Source: an uncultured Bacteroidales bacterium (GTDB lineage: Bacteria > Bacteroidota > Bacteroidia > Bacteroidales > Paludibacteraceae). From it: DNA of 32,086 nucleotides. The stretch covers positions 1 to 32,086 of the forward strand of contig CAIWCC010000043.1 in the NCBI GenBank assembly GCA_903911085.1, read 5' to 3'. Positions 1 through 6,986 of this stretch are shown in pieces. The notes below the pieces were generated by a model. It was not told the origin of the DNA. It made no database searches and saw only the letters and a program-made list of their open reading frames with translations. Each line of letters begins with the position of its first letter. Within the stretch, counting starts at the first letter, position 1. A program made the translations under genes and the position numbers.

Positions 1-70
1 TGAATCACTAAGAAAGAGAAATATCAAATAATATTATTATATTTACATACAAATCCACCCAACTTCTACA

Positions 71-113
71 GGTGGCTCACTTTGCCGAAATGGTGGCTCA
101 CTTTTGCCGAAAT
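71..113. repeat. Two-copy terminal repeat, probable IS21-family element end
   Basis: Two nearly identical units lie side by side: 71-91 (GGTGGCTCACTTTGCCGAAA plus T) and 92-113, which differs only by one extra T in the T-run. Short multiple repeats at an element end are characteristic of IS21-family insertion sequences, whose transposase binds several such copies. No transposase gene is inside the window, so the body of the element, if present, lies to the left of base 1. The family assignment comes from memory of similar ends in Bacteroidota and is not proven here; a solo end left by a deletion is also possible. Confidence 0.5.
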
Positions 114-202
114 AATCAGTCGATGTTTATTAATACAAATGCTTCGCATTGACATTATAAAATTTAAATTACATCAAAAGAAAGAATATAAAATTACAAA
201 AA

Positions 203-246
203 CAGCCTATCTTAATTTGCATTAAGATAGGCTGATATTTTTGATT
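203..246. terminator. Strong hairpin terminator, probably bidirectional
   Basis: A perfect 14-bp inverted repeat (203-216 with 221-234, CAGCCTATCTTAAT and its complement) encloses a 4-base loop TTGC and is followed on the plus strand by ATATTTTTG. On the minus strand the hairpin is followed by a T-rich tract, so it could stop transcription both ways: rightward reading from an element to the left, and leftward reading from the Rep-like gene whose stop is at 480. Confidence 0.75.
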
Positions 247-479
247 AATTTAATTTTTTTATACGTTGAAATTTACATGTTGAAGTTTGAAACTACAATA
301 ATACTTATTACATATTGAGATTAAAACAGATTGTTTTTATATATGATTCATCAATAAAACATTTGAAAAAACACATAAAAAACAAGTCATATACTTTATT
401 TTTATAACATATTGAATTTCAATAAAGATAACTCAATATTTATGCTATTTTAGAGGTGTTTGTTATAGGGTTATAAATG

Positions 480-1571
480 TTATTTTGTAGCTTTTATTTT
501 TAATATATCGAAAATAGATATGTCTTTTCTGTTTGGTTTTAGTATGTCCTTGAAATGTATTAATTTATTTAACCAAACATGAAATGGTTCACTAAGATTT
601 TCAGCAGTATGAAGGGTGTTTAAAAAATCAGAAAGAAGAATATTATTTTTTTCACAATATGATTTTATTGCTTCATTTTTTGCAGTTACTTCCATTCTAT
701 GAATGTTCTTTTCCATACCCAACCGTTTATAAATATACGTTTTATGACTTTTGTCATTAATTTCTATGGTTTTATTATAGCATTTTAATCCTAAAGCAGT
801 TTGACTAATGTAGAATGATAAATTTATCAATCTTTTTCTATTTGATTCATTTTTGAAATGAGCATTTTTAATTTTATCTCTCGAATTAACTTCTTGATAT
901 CTGATACCTTTAACTATTGGAATATAATTATCATTTGCAACAGTCCTTTTTATAAGTCTAGCGAAATTTATATTACTATCAAGAGCGATTTCTAAATTTG
1001 ATATACTTATTAATTCTAAACCCAACCTACTTGTCATTTCTTCAAGAAAATAAATAGTATTGTATTGAGTCTTCAGTGTTTTTGAAGGGACTCTAGGTTC
1101 ATGTACAATTTTAGTATAATTACTTATACTTCCAATAGTGGTTAAATCAATCTTCTGTTTTGACTCCTTCCATTCTATAACTTCGTGATGCACATCAAAA
1201 GGGTCATATAAACGCCTATTATCAAGCGTAATATAACATTGACCTGCAAATTCAATATCGCTTGAAGATTTAATTTTTAAATCACCATAAAGAACAAAAT
1301 TATCTTCAATATTTTCATCTGGAACAAGTATTTCGAATTGTAATCTACTTGACTTTACTCTTTTTAACCTAAAGTCTATAGTTAAATCACCCATGTGATT
1401 TGGTGATTTAAAATCATATATCTTAAATTCTATGGGTTTGTGAGTATGTAATATATTACCATCCTCACATCTAATAATATCAATATGTGTAAGTTTGTTA
1501 TAGGTTTCTTCATTAATCTTGTAGCAGACCTTCAATGCATCTACCGAATATTTATATTTCACTCCTTGCAT
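480..1571 (-). CDS. Replication-initiator-like protein (Rep of a plasmid or filamentous-phage-like element)
   Basis: A 363-residue protein starting at an ATG at 1571. The C-terminal half has the layout of rolling-circle initiators of the Rep_trans/RstA type: a strand with LEIALDSN near residue 195, then LKCYNKTIEI near residue 265, a short strand with YIYKRLG, and HRMEVTAKNEAIKSY. In that family the tyrosine-lysine pair lies in the catalytic strand and the later acidic strand belongs to the same core. The first 150 residues are not recognised. The neighbours, a small gene and a large serine recombinase on the same strand, fit a small integrated replicon. The assignment rests on motif spacing by eye; a DNA-binding protein of another class is possible. 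Confidence 0.5.
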   Translation of the reverse strand: MQGVKYKYSVDALKVCYKINEETYNKLTHIDIIRCEDGNILHTHKPIEFKIYDFKSPNHMGDLTIDFRLKRVKSSRLQFEILVPDENIEDNFVLYGDLKIKSSSDIEFAGQCYITLDNRRLYDPFDVHHEVIEWKESKQKIDLTTIGSISNYTKIVHEPRVPSKTLKTQYNTIYFLEEMTSRLGLELISISNLEIALDSNINFARLIKRTVANDNYIPIVKGIRYQEVNSRDKIKNAHFKNESNRKRLINLSFYISQTALGLKCYNKTIEINDKSHKTYIYKRLGMEKNIHRMEVTAKNEAIKSYCEKNNILLSDFLNTLHTAENLSEPFHVWLNKLIHFKDILKPNRKDISIFDILKIKATK

Positions 1572-1734
1572 ATCATATCTGTTTAAAATTATTTTTTCAA
1601 TTGTTTTACTGGCAAGCTTTTACGCTACGAGTATTTTTTTCTTTTATTTTGTGCTTTTGTTGGATTGATGATATATGCTCTATTTTATCAACAACAGTAT
1701 CAATTAATCTTATTATATAATTTATAACACGCCT

Positions 1735-1742
1735 CAAAGGTA
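1735..1742 (-). promoter_or_regulatory. Candidate -7 box for the Rep-like gene
   Basis: On the minus strand this reads TACCTTTG, a full match to the Bacteroidota -7 consensus TAnnTTTG. It would give a leader of about 155 bases before the ATG at 1571. No TTTG element sits at the ideal 19-base spacing, so the call rests on the -7 box alone. Confidence 0.4.
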
Positions 1743-1921
1743 GTATTATTTTTCAAAAATAAAATGAATTCAAATTATGCACCGAGGGAAAAGAAATGCC
1801 TTTCATTCTAATAGAATATCTTCACAAAAAAGAAATATAAGGAAACAGGACGGCTGTGCTTAAAGAATAATAAGCTTGTGGGTTTTGCCAAAATAAGAAA
1901 TTAAGTTGAAATTTGAGCATT

Positions 1922-1952
1922 AAAAAAGGGTCTACGTGAATGTAAACCCTTT
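1922..1952 (-). terminator. Hairpin terminator after the 61-codon gene
   Basis: An 11-bp inverted repeat with one mismatch (1925-1935 with 1942-1952) encloses a 6-base loop. On the minus strand the hairpin is followed directly by six T residues. It lies 23 bases past the stop codon of the small gene at 1975-2160, so it would end that transcript before the Rep-like gene. Confidence 0.7.
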
Positions 1953-1974
1953 GGTAATTAAATATTTGGCCGAA

Positions 1975-2160
1975 TTATTCATCAATAAACATATCAAATT
2001 TTTTGACAATTTGCTGAACTAGTAAATTAAATTCAGATTTCACAATTTCTACATTTTCTTTACTAACTTTTGAGACTATTGATATTTCAGTATTGATTAT
2101 CATTCTTTCAATAATTTTTTCAAATTCATTAATTTCTTCATTACTTTTGGTTTTTTCCAT
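1975..2160 (-). CDS. Small charged helical protein of unknown function
   Basis: A 61-residue protein rich in Glu, Lys, Ile and Val, with no membrane segment, cysteine pair or recognisable DNA-binding motif. The spacing of hydrophobic residues (FEKIIERMIIN, later FNLLVQQIVKKF) suggests two amphipathic helices, possibly a coiled-coil or helical hairpin. Evidence that it is real comes from its surroundings: a consensus promoter (TTTG, 19 bases, TACATTTG) lies 40 bases upstream and a T-tailed hairpin terminator lies 23 bases downstream. It sits between the recombinase and the Rep-like gene on the same strand, so it may be a regulator or accessory protein of that element. No function is proposed. 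Confidence 0.6.
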   Translation of the reverse strand: MEKTKSNEEINEFEKIIERMIINTEISIVSKVSKENVEIVKSEFNLLVQQIVKKFDMFIDE

Positions 2161-2199
2161 AACAAATTATAATTTAATTGATTAAACAGTTAATCGCCA

Positions 2200-2230
2200 C
2201 AAATGTAATTAATAAAACCGAACCAGCAAA
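2200..2230 (-). promoter_or_regulatory. Consensus Bacteroidota promoter of the 61-codon gene
   Basis: On the minus strand, TTTG at 2230-2227 is followed after exactly 19 bases by TACATTTG at 2207-2200. This matches the Bacteroidota -33/-7 arrangement (TTTG, N19, TAnnTTTG). The predicted leader is about 30 to 35 bases before the ATG at 2160. Confidence 0.7.
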
Positions 2231-2369
2231 TTAAATAAATGGTGTAACTATCGTCAATGGTGCAACACCACAATTGATTGGAAATTTTAAAAGTGCATTA
2301 CCAGGACCTATTGCATTTATTATTTCTTTGTTTGATTTTGTCCAGTCAATCTTTTGCGTTAATTTACTC

Positions 2370-2393
2370 GTGGATTTTATTGTGGATTTTATT
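2370..2393. repeat. 12-bp tandem direct repeat
   Basis: GTGGATTTTATT occurs twice with no spacer (2370-2381, 2382-2393), about 70 bases past the recombinase stop codon. It could be a protein-binding site or a replication slip product. Confidence 0.8.
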
Positions 2394-2463
2394 CGATTTC
2401 TGCCACTGTAATTCCCAGAAATGCAATATAGCAGATTATGGGGTCGGACAGTAGGGTGCTAGT

Positions 2464-4632
2464 TCATATCTTTCGTTTGGTATGTCTTAATTCCTTCGTT
2501 CTGGCATTTCTCTTATCAGCGTTGTCAAGCCGATATTGTTTGGCTTTCTCCTTGCTTAAATCATTACCTTCTTCGTCTTCGTGGAAGTCATACGGTGGAA
2601 AACTTCCATTGCTATTATGTCCATTTTCATTATCCTCTTTCAACAAAGTTATGAATTCTTTAATTGGGTATGTTCCAGCTTTAATTGTAATGTATGGGTC
2701 TGGCGTAGTAACCTCTACATAATTTGATTCGTCATTACTGGTCTTAGATTCAATCATTCTTATTATTGGATTCTGACCTTCTCTTGGAATTGTTTCAAAA
2801 CGTGGTTTATTTTCAATTGGATTGGTATTATAGCATGATGTATATGTTTTACCTTTAAACACCACAGTTTTGTTATCAGGAATATATTCGGCTGATTTAT
2901 CGTCATTATTGAATAGCTGATATATATAATGTTGCTCTTTGCATAATGTTGGGTCAAACCACATCTCATCATTTTTATATTTGGCTGACTTTATAGTTCC
3001 CCATGATTCTGACCCATCAATGAAATTGATAATAACAAGGCTGTATTTATCGAAAATGGGATATATAGTGATTTTATCAAGGTATTCGTCAGTTAGTTGT
3101 TTTAACAACGTTTTGTTTTCTCTTATTGTTTCTTCTTGTTGTTTTAATGTTTCGCTTGATGACAATACTTGAATAGACTTTATTGTTTTGTCGGCATCAT
3201 GCAACTCGTTTTTTATCTTATTTATATCTTGGTTTAACTTCTGAGATTTTGAATCAAATTCATCCTTTCTGTTTTGTAATGCATCTTCTGGAATGTCAAA
3301 TCGAACACTTTTTTCAAAGTATTTTAGCCAAGCTTCTGTTTCAATTTTCAATTCAGATTCTTTATTTAACAATACTCTTGTACTAATTTCTTTTTTTGTT
3401 GTTAACTCTTCAATTCTTTTGGTTGACTTCTTAGTTCTGTCTGCATCAGCAATTCTAAATAAAATCATTTGAACCACAAGTCCATCAAGTTTATATTGGG
3501 CAATTTCTTTTGATTCTTTGCAGTTAATAACTCTTGTTTTGGTATCCTTGATTCGACCAAAGCACATATATCTATATGAACCATTTGCTTTAGTACTTAC
3601 AACATTTCTACCGCAACAACCACATTTTAGAACGCTTTTCAGTAGTGTTGGGTGTTTTGTTGGAGTGTTTTTTACAAGCGAATTCTCTTTTAACTTATCT
3701 TGAACTTCATTAAATAATGTGTCATCAATAATTCTTATCAATTCATCTTTAATGTTAATTACTTCAATGATTTCTCGGTTTTTTCTTTTGCTTATTTCTG
3801 TTGGGTTGGTTGGGTCTGGTTTGTGTATTTTGGCGTTTCGCTCACCTAAATATAAACGGTTTTTAAGTATTTTATTTATACTCGAAGCGGTCCAAACTAA
3901 ACTTTCAGTATCGAAATTTTTATATTCTTTCGGCTTAATTCCATTATTGACTCTTTTTGTTGCGGAGTCAACAAGTCGTTTTTTATAAGGTGATGGGACA
4001 TTTTCAGATTTCAATACTTCACAAATTTTTTGCTGGCTATAGCCAGTAGAATACAGACTAAATAACCGTTTTACAATACTTGCTTCAAAGTTATTTATAA
4101 TTAATCTTTTTGTATTTGGCTCTGACTCATATCCATAGGCTGTAAGACCTCCAAGGTTAATGCCTCTTGATTTTATTGCAGATATTTTTCCAGAAATAGA
4201 GCGGTCTGCAAATAATTCAATTTCATAGCTCGAAACAACTCCCAACATATAAATAAACATATCTGTCATCATCTCTCCTTTTTCCATTACCCAAAGATTT
4301 TGTTTTTGAAAATAAAGTTTAGTATTTTGGTTTCTGAAAGTGTCTATCATTGTACCTAAATCATTAACTTTACGAGACAGTCTTGAAAACTCTGAAAACA
4401 AAATAGCTTCAAATTTACCTTGTTTTGAGTCTTCTAACAGTTTTTGTAATCCTTGTCTGTATTCATTATCTTTAAATCCAGACATAATATCAGAATATAT
4501 TTCGACTATTTCATAATTCTTTTTTTTGGCAATTGCAATAAGTTCTTCTCTTTGTCTATCTGTATGCTGAAGCTGTGAAGAGATTCTTACGTATATTGCA
4601 ACTTTGTTTACAATTGGCTCATGTACATTCAT
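2464..4632 (-). CDS. Large serine recombinase (site-specific integrase)
   Basis: A 722-residue large serine recombinase that would join or excise DNA at specific att sites through a 5'-phosphoserine intermediate. The N-terminal catalytic domain (about 8-150) has YVRISSQLQ with catalytic Ser18 preceded by Arg16, and EFSRLSR with Arg84 and Arg87. The recombinase domain (about 160-310) follows, then a zinc ribbon with Cys337, Cys339/Cys340, Cys357 and Cys371, and a long Lys/Glu-rich coiled coil (about 395-505). The roughly 200-residue C-terminal tail is longer than in most relatives and is not recognised. All catalytic residues seen are intact. It is the outermost gene of the putative mobile segment, directly beside alaX and pointing away from it, as expected of an integrase near an element boundary. 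A minus-strand TATCTTTG box lies 32 bases upstream. Confidence 0.9.
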   Translation of the reverse strand: MNVHEPIVNKVAIYVRISSQLQHTDRQREELIAIAKKKNYEIVEIYSDIMSGFKDNEYRQGLQKLLEDSKQGKFEAILFSEFSRLSRKVNDLGTMIDTFRNQNTKLYFQKQNLWVMEKGEMMTDMFIYMLGVVSSYEIELFADRSISGKISAIKSRGINLGGLTAYGYESEPNTKRLIINNFEASIVKRLFSLYSTGYSQQKICEVLKSENVPSPYKKRLVDSATKRVNNGIKPKEYKNFDTESLVWTASSINKILKNRLYLGERNAKIHKPDPTNPTEISKRKNREIIEVINIKDELIRIIDDTLFNEVQDKLKENSLVKNTPTKHPTLLKSVLKCGCCGRNVVSTKANGSYRYMCFGRIKDTKTRVINCKESKEIAQYKLDGLVVQMILFRIADADRTKKSTKRIEELTTKKEISTRVLLNKESELKIETEAWLKYFEKSVRFDIPEDALQNRKDEFDSKSQKLNQDINKIKNELHDADKTIKSIQVLSSSETLKQQEETIRENKTLLKQLTDEYLDKITIYPIFDKYSLVIINFIDGSESWGTIKSAKYKNDEMWFDPTLCKEQHYIYQLFNNDDKSAEYIPDNKTVVFKGKTYTSCYNTNPIENKPRFETIPREGQNPIIRMIESKTSNDESNYVEVTTPDPYITIKAGTYPIKEFITLLKEDNENGHNSNGSFPPYDFHEDEEGNDLSKEKAKQYRLDNADKRNARTKELRHTKRKI

Positions 4633-4639
4633 TTTTTTA

Positions 4640-4671
4640 TATCTTTGCGGTGAATTAATGATACAAAGATA
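4640..4671. promoter_or_regulatory. Face-to-face -7 boxes between recombinase and alaX
   Basis: TATCTTTG at 4640-4647 on the plus strand would drive alaX (start 4680), and the same TATCTTTG on the minus strand (4671-4664) would drive the recombinase (start 4632). Both match TAnnTTTG. The boxes form an exact 8-bp inverted repeat with a 16-base spacer, and each predicted start site falls between them, so polymerases would face each other. A TTG at 4614-4616 could be the -33 element for the alaX direction, at a long 23-base spacing. Confidence 0.55.
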
Positions 4672-4679
4672 GTAATAAA

Positions 4680-5144
4680 ATGATTAAAGTCTATAAAGAA
4701 CCACCAATGCATTCGGCTGAACATATACTAAATCAAACTATGATTAGAATGTTTGGCTGCGAAAGATCAAAAAATAGTCATATTGAAAGAAAAAAAAGTA
4801 AATGTGATTATTTTTTATCACATGAACCTTCAGCGATTCAAATTTCAGAAATTGAAAACAAAGTAAATGATATTATCGGACAAAATCTACAGGTTTATGC
4901 ATCTTTAGTTGATAGAGAAAATGTTCAAAATTTCATCGATTTGAGCAAGTTGCCTGAAAATGTTAGCCAAACATTGAGGTTGGTTTATGTGGGCGAATAT
5001 GACACATGTGCTTGTATAGGCGAACATGTAAATAACACCAATGAAATTGGTACTTTTAAAATTATAAGTAGCGATTACTCTGAAGGTAAACTTAGGTTGC
5101 GCTTTAAATTAGTGGATTGTCCTTATAAAGGAAATGCTGAATAA
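4680..5144 (+). CDS. AlaX-like tRNA-editing domain protein
   Basis: A 154-residue stand-alone relative of the second additional domain of alanyl- and threonyl-tRNA synthetases. Such proteins hydrolyse mischarged tRNA (typically Ser or Gly on tRNA-Ala) in the cytoplasm. The zinc-site motifs are present: HSAEH (HxxxH) at residues 12-16, and CIGEH (CxxxH) at about residue 111. There is no aminoacylation domain. Short versions with this form occur widely in Bacteroidota. The ATG at 4680 is preferred because a second ATG at 4707 would leave only two residues before the HSAEH motif. The gene appears to be chromosomal and to border the putative mobile segment. The exact tRNA specificity cannot be told from the sequence. 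Confidence 0.8.
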   Translation: MIKVYKEPPMHSAEHILNQTMIRMFGCERSKNSHIERKKSKCDYFLSHEPSAIQISEIENKVNDIIGQNLQVYASLVDRENVQNFIDLSKLPENVSQTLRLVYVGEYDTCACIGEHVNNTNEIGTFKIISSDYSEGKLRLRFKLVDCPYKGNAE

Positions 5145-5164
5145 ATATTCTGTAAACTTACTCA

Positions 5165-5329
5165 TTGTTAGATTATAGCCAATTCTTTAATTTATCTTCT
5201 TTCGCCAATAAAAGAGTTGAACAAATTTTCAATCCGATTTATGAAAATGCTAATACCTATCTTTATAAATCAACCATCAAACCACACAAATTAACAGTAC
5301 ATCCAATTAAAGATGAGCCAATTTTTTAA
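5165..5329 (+). pseudogene. Possible remnant of a gene 3' end
   Basis: A plus-strand frame of 54 codons runs from a TTG to a TAA. Its translation is mixed and protein-like (LDYSQFFNLSSFANKRVEQ near the start, KPHKLTVHPIKDEPIF at the end), unlike the Ile/Lys/Asn-rich noise of nearby spacer. There is no ATG and no recognised family. It may be the decayed C-terminal end of a lost gene, a TTG-started small gene, or chance. Confidence 0.25.
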
Positions 5330-5356
5330 TGCTAAATTAGTTACATCTTTTTTTTA

Positions 5357-5364
5357 TACCTTTG
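5357..5364 (+). promoter_or_regulatory. Promoter -7 box of mtgA-lipB
   Basis: TACCTTTG matches TAnnTTTG exactly and is followed by TGCC. The predicted start near 5371 gives a leader of about 110 bases, which contains a short 8-bp hairpin with a 4-base loop (5398-5417). No clear -33 TTG was found. Confidence 0.55.
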
Positions 5365-5479
5365 TGCCTCGAAAGCAGAAATCAATGAATCAAATTTGAT
5401 TTATCACACGATAAATCTCTATGATTTAAGCACAAAAAAGGCTAATTACCATACAATTGGTTAGAATAAAAGTACAATT

Positions 5480-6208
5480 ATGTTTATTAGAAAAGCACTA
5501 AAATTCTTAAGAAACCTCCTCTTAATTTTCTTTGTTTCGAGTATAGTATGGGTTGTAACAGCACGTTTTATACCTATTTTGGTAACACCACTAATGATTA
5601 TTCGTTCAATAGAATCTATTTTTGAAGGTAAATTTCCCAAAAATTCAAAGACTTGGATTCCAATTGAAGAAATTTCGCCTAATATGGTGCAGGCTGTTGT
5701 AGCATCGGAAGACAATTTATTTCTAACACATCATGGGTTTTCGTTGGACGCAATAACAAAAGCGTTTGAACACAATCAAAAAGGCAAACGCATACGTGGC
5801 GGTAGTACCATTTCGCAACAAACAGCAAAAAATGTGTTTTTATGGCCCGATAGGTCGTATTTACGCAAAGGATTGGAAGCATATTTCACTGTGTTGATTG
5901 AGTTGGTTTGGTCGAAGGAACGTATTATGGAGGTGTACCTCAACGTTATAGAGATGGGAGATGGAATTTATGGAACTGAGGCAGCTTCACTCGAATATTT
6001 TGGTAAAAATGCGTCACAACTTTCAAAATCGCAGGCAGCACTCATTGCAGCCTGTTTGCCTAATCCTCGCCGATTTAATGCAGGAAATCCGTCTGGCTAT
6101 ATTCAACGCCGAAAATCCAAAATTGTAAGTTTAATGGGAAAAATACAACAAGTTGATTTTAACAAAAAAGATATTCCGAAAAAAAAGAATCGAAAAAAAC
6201 ATAAATAA
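5480..6208 (+). CDS. mtgA: Monofunctional peptidoglycan glycosyltransferase
   Basis: A 242-residue GT51-family enzyme that polymerises lipid II into glycan strands at the outer face of the inner membrane. An N-terminal membrane anchor (about residues 10-35) is followed by the catalytic domain with ASEDNLFLTHHG near residue 75, which contains the catalytic glutamate, and the second signature RGGSTISQQTAKNVFLWP. The later motif KERIMEVYLNVIEMGDGIYG is also intact. There is no transpeptidase domain, so it is the monofunctional form rather than a class A PBP, and the length is normal for MtgA. The C-terminus is very basic. The stop codon overlaps the start of lipB (TAATG), so the two are probably cotranscribed and coupled. 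Confidence 0.93.
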   Translation: MFIRKALKFLRNLLLIFFVSSIVWVVTARFIPILVTPLMIIRSIESIFEGKFPKNSKTWIPIEEISPNMVQAVVASEDNLFLTHHGFSLDAITKAFEHNQKGKRIRGGSTISQQTAKNVFLWPDRSYLRKGLEAYFTVLIELVWSKERIMEVYLNVIEMGDGIYGTEAASLEYFGKNASQLSKSQAALIAACLPNPRRFNAGNPSGYIQRRKSKIVSLMGKIQQVDFNKKDIPKKKNRKKHK

Positions 6209-6873
6209 TGAACAAAGAAATACTGTTTATCGACTGGGAAACAATAGAATATAATTCTGCTTGGGCAAAACAAGAGGAATTGTTTAATGAAACAATTGCC
6301 AGAAAAAAAGACGAACTTTTAACAAGTAATTACCTTGTATTTTGTGAACATCCACATGTTTACACACTGGGAAAAAGCGGCGATGAACACAATATGCTTT
6401 TAAATTACATTCAACTTCAAGCCAAAGATGCCACTTTTGTAAAATCAAATAGAGGCGGCGATATAACTTATCATGGTCCTGGTCAATTGGTTGGCTATCC
6501 GATATTCGATTTAGCAAATTTTGGTGTTGGACTAAAACAGTACATTTTTAATGTAGAAGAAGCAATTATTAACACATTAACCTCTTATAATATTCAATCT
6601 AGCAGATTAGATGGTGCCACTGGAGTTTGGTTAGATGTTGGACTACCAACTTGTAGAAAAATTTGTGCTATTGGTGTTAGAAGTTCTCGATTTGTAACTA
6701 TGCATGGCTTTGCTTTGAATGTAAATACGCAACTTGAGTATTTTAATTACATCAACCCCTGTGGTTTTGTGGACAAAGGTGTAACTTCAATTGAAAAAGA
6801 ATTGAACGAAAAAGTAGACATTAATGAACTAAAAATGAGATTGAGAAAGGCAATTGAATCAAAATTTTCGTAG
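6208..6873 (+). CDS. lipB: Octanoyltransferase (lipoate biosynthesis)
   Basis: A 221-residue LipB that moves octanoyl groups from acyl carrier protein to lipoyl domains of 2-oxoacid dehydrogenases and the glycine cleavage H protein, the first step of endogenous lipoate synthesis. Signature blocks are RGGDITYHGPGQLVGYPIFD (about 82-101), the substrate-binding lysine in RKICAIGVR, and the catalytic cysteine in NPCGF near residue 185. The Cys/Lys dyad is complete. Its ATG shares one base with the mtgA stop, which is an unrelated pathway. No lipA is in the window. Confidence 0.95.
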   Translation: MNKEILFIDWETIEYNSAWAKQEELFNETIARKKDELLTSNYLVFCEHPHVYTLGKSGDEHNMLLNYIQLQAKDATFVKSNRGGDITYHGPGQLVGYPIFDLANFGVGLKQYIFNVEEAIINTLTSYNIQSSRLDGATGVWLDVGLPTCRKICAIGVRSSRFVTMHGFALNVNTQLEYFNYINPCGFVDKGVTSIEKELNEKVDINELKMRLRKAIESKFS

Positions 6874-6924
6874 TCAATCATAAGTATTTAAAATAAATAT
6901 CACCTAATAATGTTCTAATTATAG

Positions 6925-6932
6925 TACTTTTG
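6925..6932 (+). promoter_or_regulatory. -7 box of the SGNH gene, which decides its start
   Basis: TACTTTTG matches TAnnTTTG. The possible upstream TTG start at 6930 lies inside this box and so cannot be transcribed from it. This supports the downstream ATG at 6987 as the real start, with a leader of about 50 bases. Confidence 0.5.
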
Positions 6933-6986
6933 TGTTTTATAAGAACAAACTATTTATTCAATTCCAAAATTGCATTTTTCTCACTC

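Larger units (their letters stand above)
1..479. other. Gene-free left edge
   Basis: Apart from the two-copy repeat at 71-113 and the hairpin at 203-246, no open frame here looks coding. A small inverted repeat (AATGC TTC GCATT, 138-150) lies between them. The rest is very AT-rich spacer leading to the end of the Rep-like gene. Confidence 0.6.
1572..1974. other. Gene-free stretch upstream of the Rep-like gene
   Basis: This 403-base stretch holds a candidate minus-strand promoter box (1735-1742) and the terminator of the neighbouring 61-codon gene (1922-1952). The open frame on the plus strand around 1535-1720 has a hydrophobic, low-complexity translation and looks like a shadow. A double-strand origin for the Rep-like protein could be here or inside the gene, but no nick-site hairpin was recognised. 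Confidence 0.5.
2161..2463. other. Gene-free, repeat-containing stretch next to the recombinase
   Basis: Besides the promoter at 2200-2230, this stretch holds two short direct repeats: AATGGTGYAAC at 2238-2248 and 2256-2266, and a tandem 12-bp GTGGATTTTATT at 2370-2381 and 2382-2393. It also has a minus-strand frame (2231-2458) open for 75 codons with no ATG. Its position beside the 3' end of a serine recombinase makes it a plausible place for an attachment site or recombinase binding sites, but nothing proves that. Confidence 0.5.
5145..5479. other. Gap between alaX and mtgA with possible gene remnant
   Basis: This 335-base gap holds a coding-like fragment (5165-5329), a promoter box (5357-5364) and an inverted repeat GATTTATC-ACAC-GATAAATC (5398-5417) in the leader of mtgA. 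Nothing else was recognised. Confidence 0.5.

Noticed and set aside
1875-1897. GTGGGTTTTGCCAAAATAA resembles the two-copy repeat at 71-113 and might be the other end of an insertion sequence.
   Set aside because: It matches only partly (the TTTTGCCRAAATAA part), is a single copy in the same orientation, and has no inverted counterpart or transposase between the two sites.
2438-2722. A 94-codon plus-strand frame over the 3' end of the recombinase.
   Set aside because: It is a serine- and leucine-rich shadow antisense to the recombinase tail.
5398-5417. GATTTATC-ACAC-GATAAATC in the mtgA leader as a riboswitch or operator.
   Set aside because: The stem is only 8 bp and AT-rich, with no conserved aptamer features. 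It is mentioned as a hairpin only.
6930-6986. An N-terminal extension of the SGNH protein starting at a TTG.
   Set aside because: The TTG lies inside the TACTTTTG promoter box, and the downstream ATG gives a normal membrane-anchor N-terminus.
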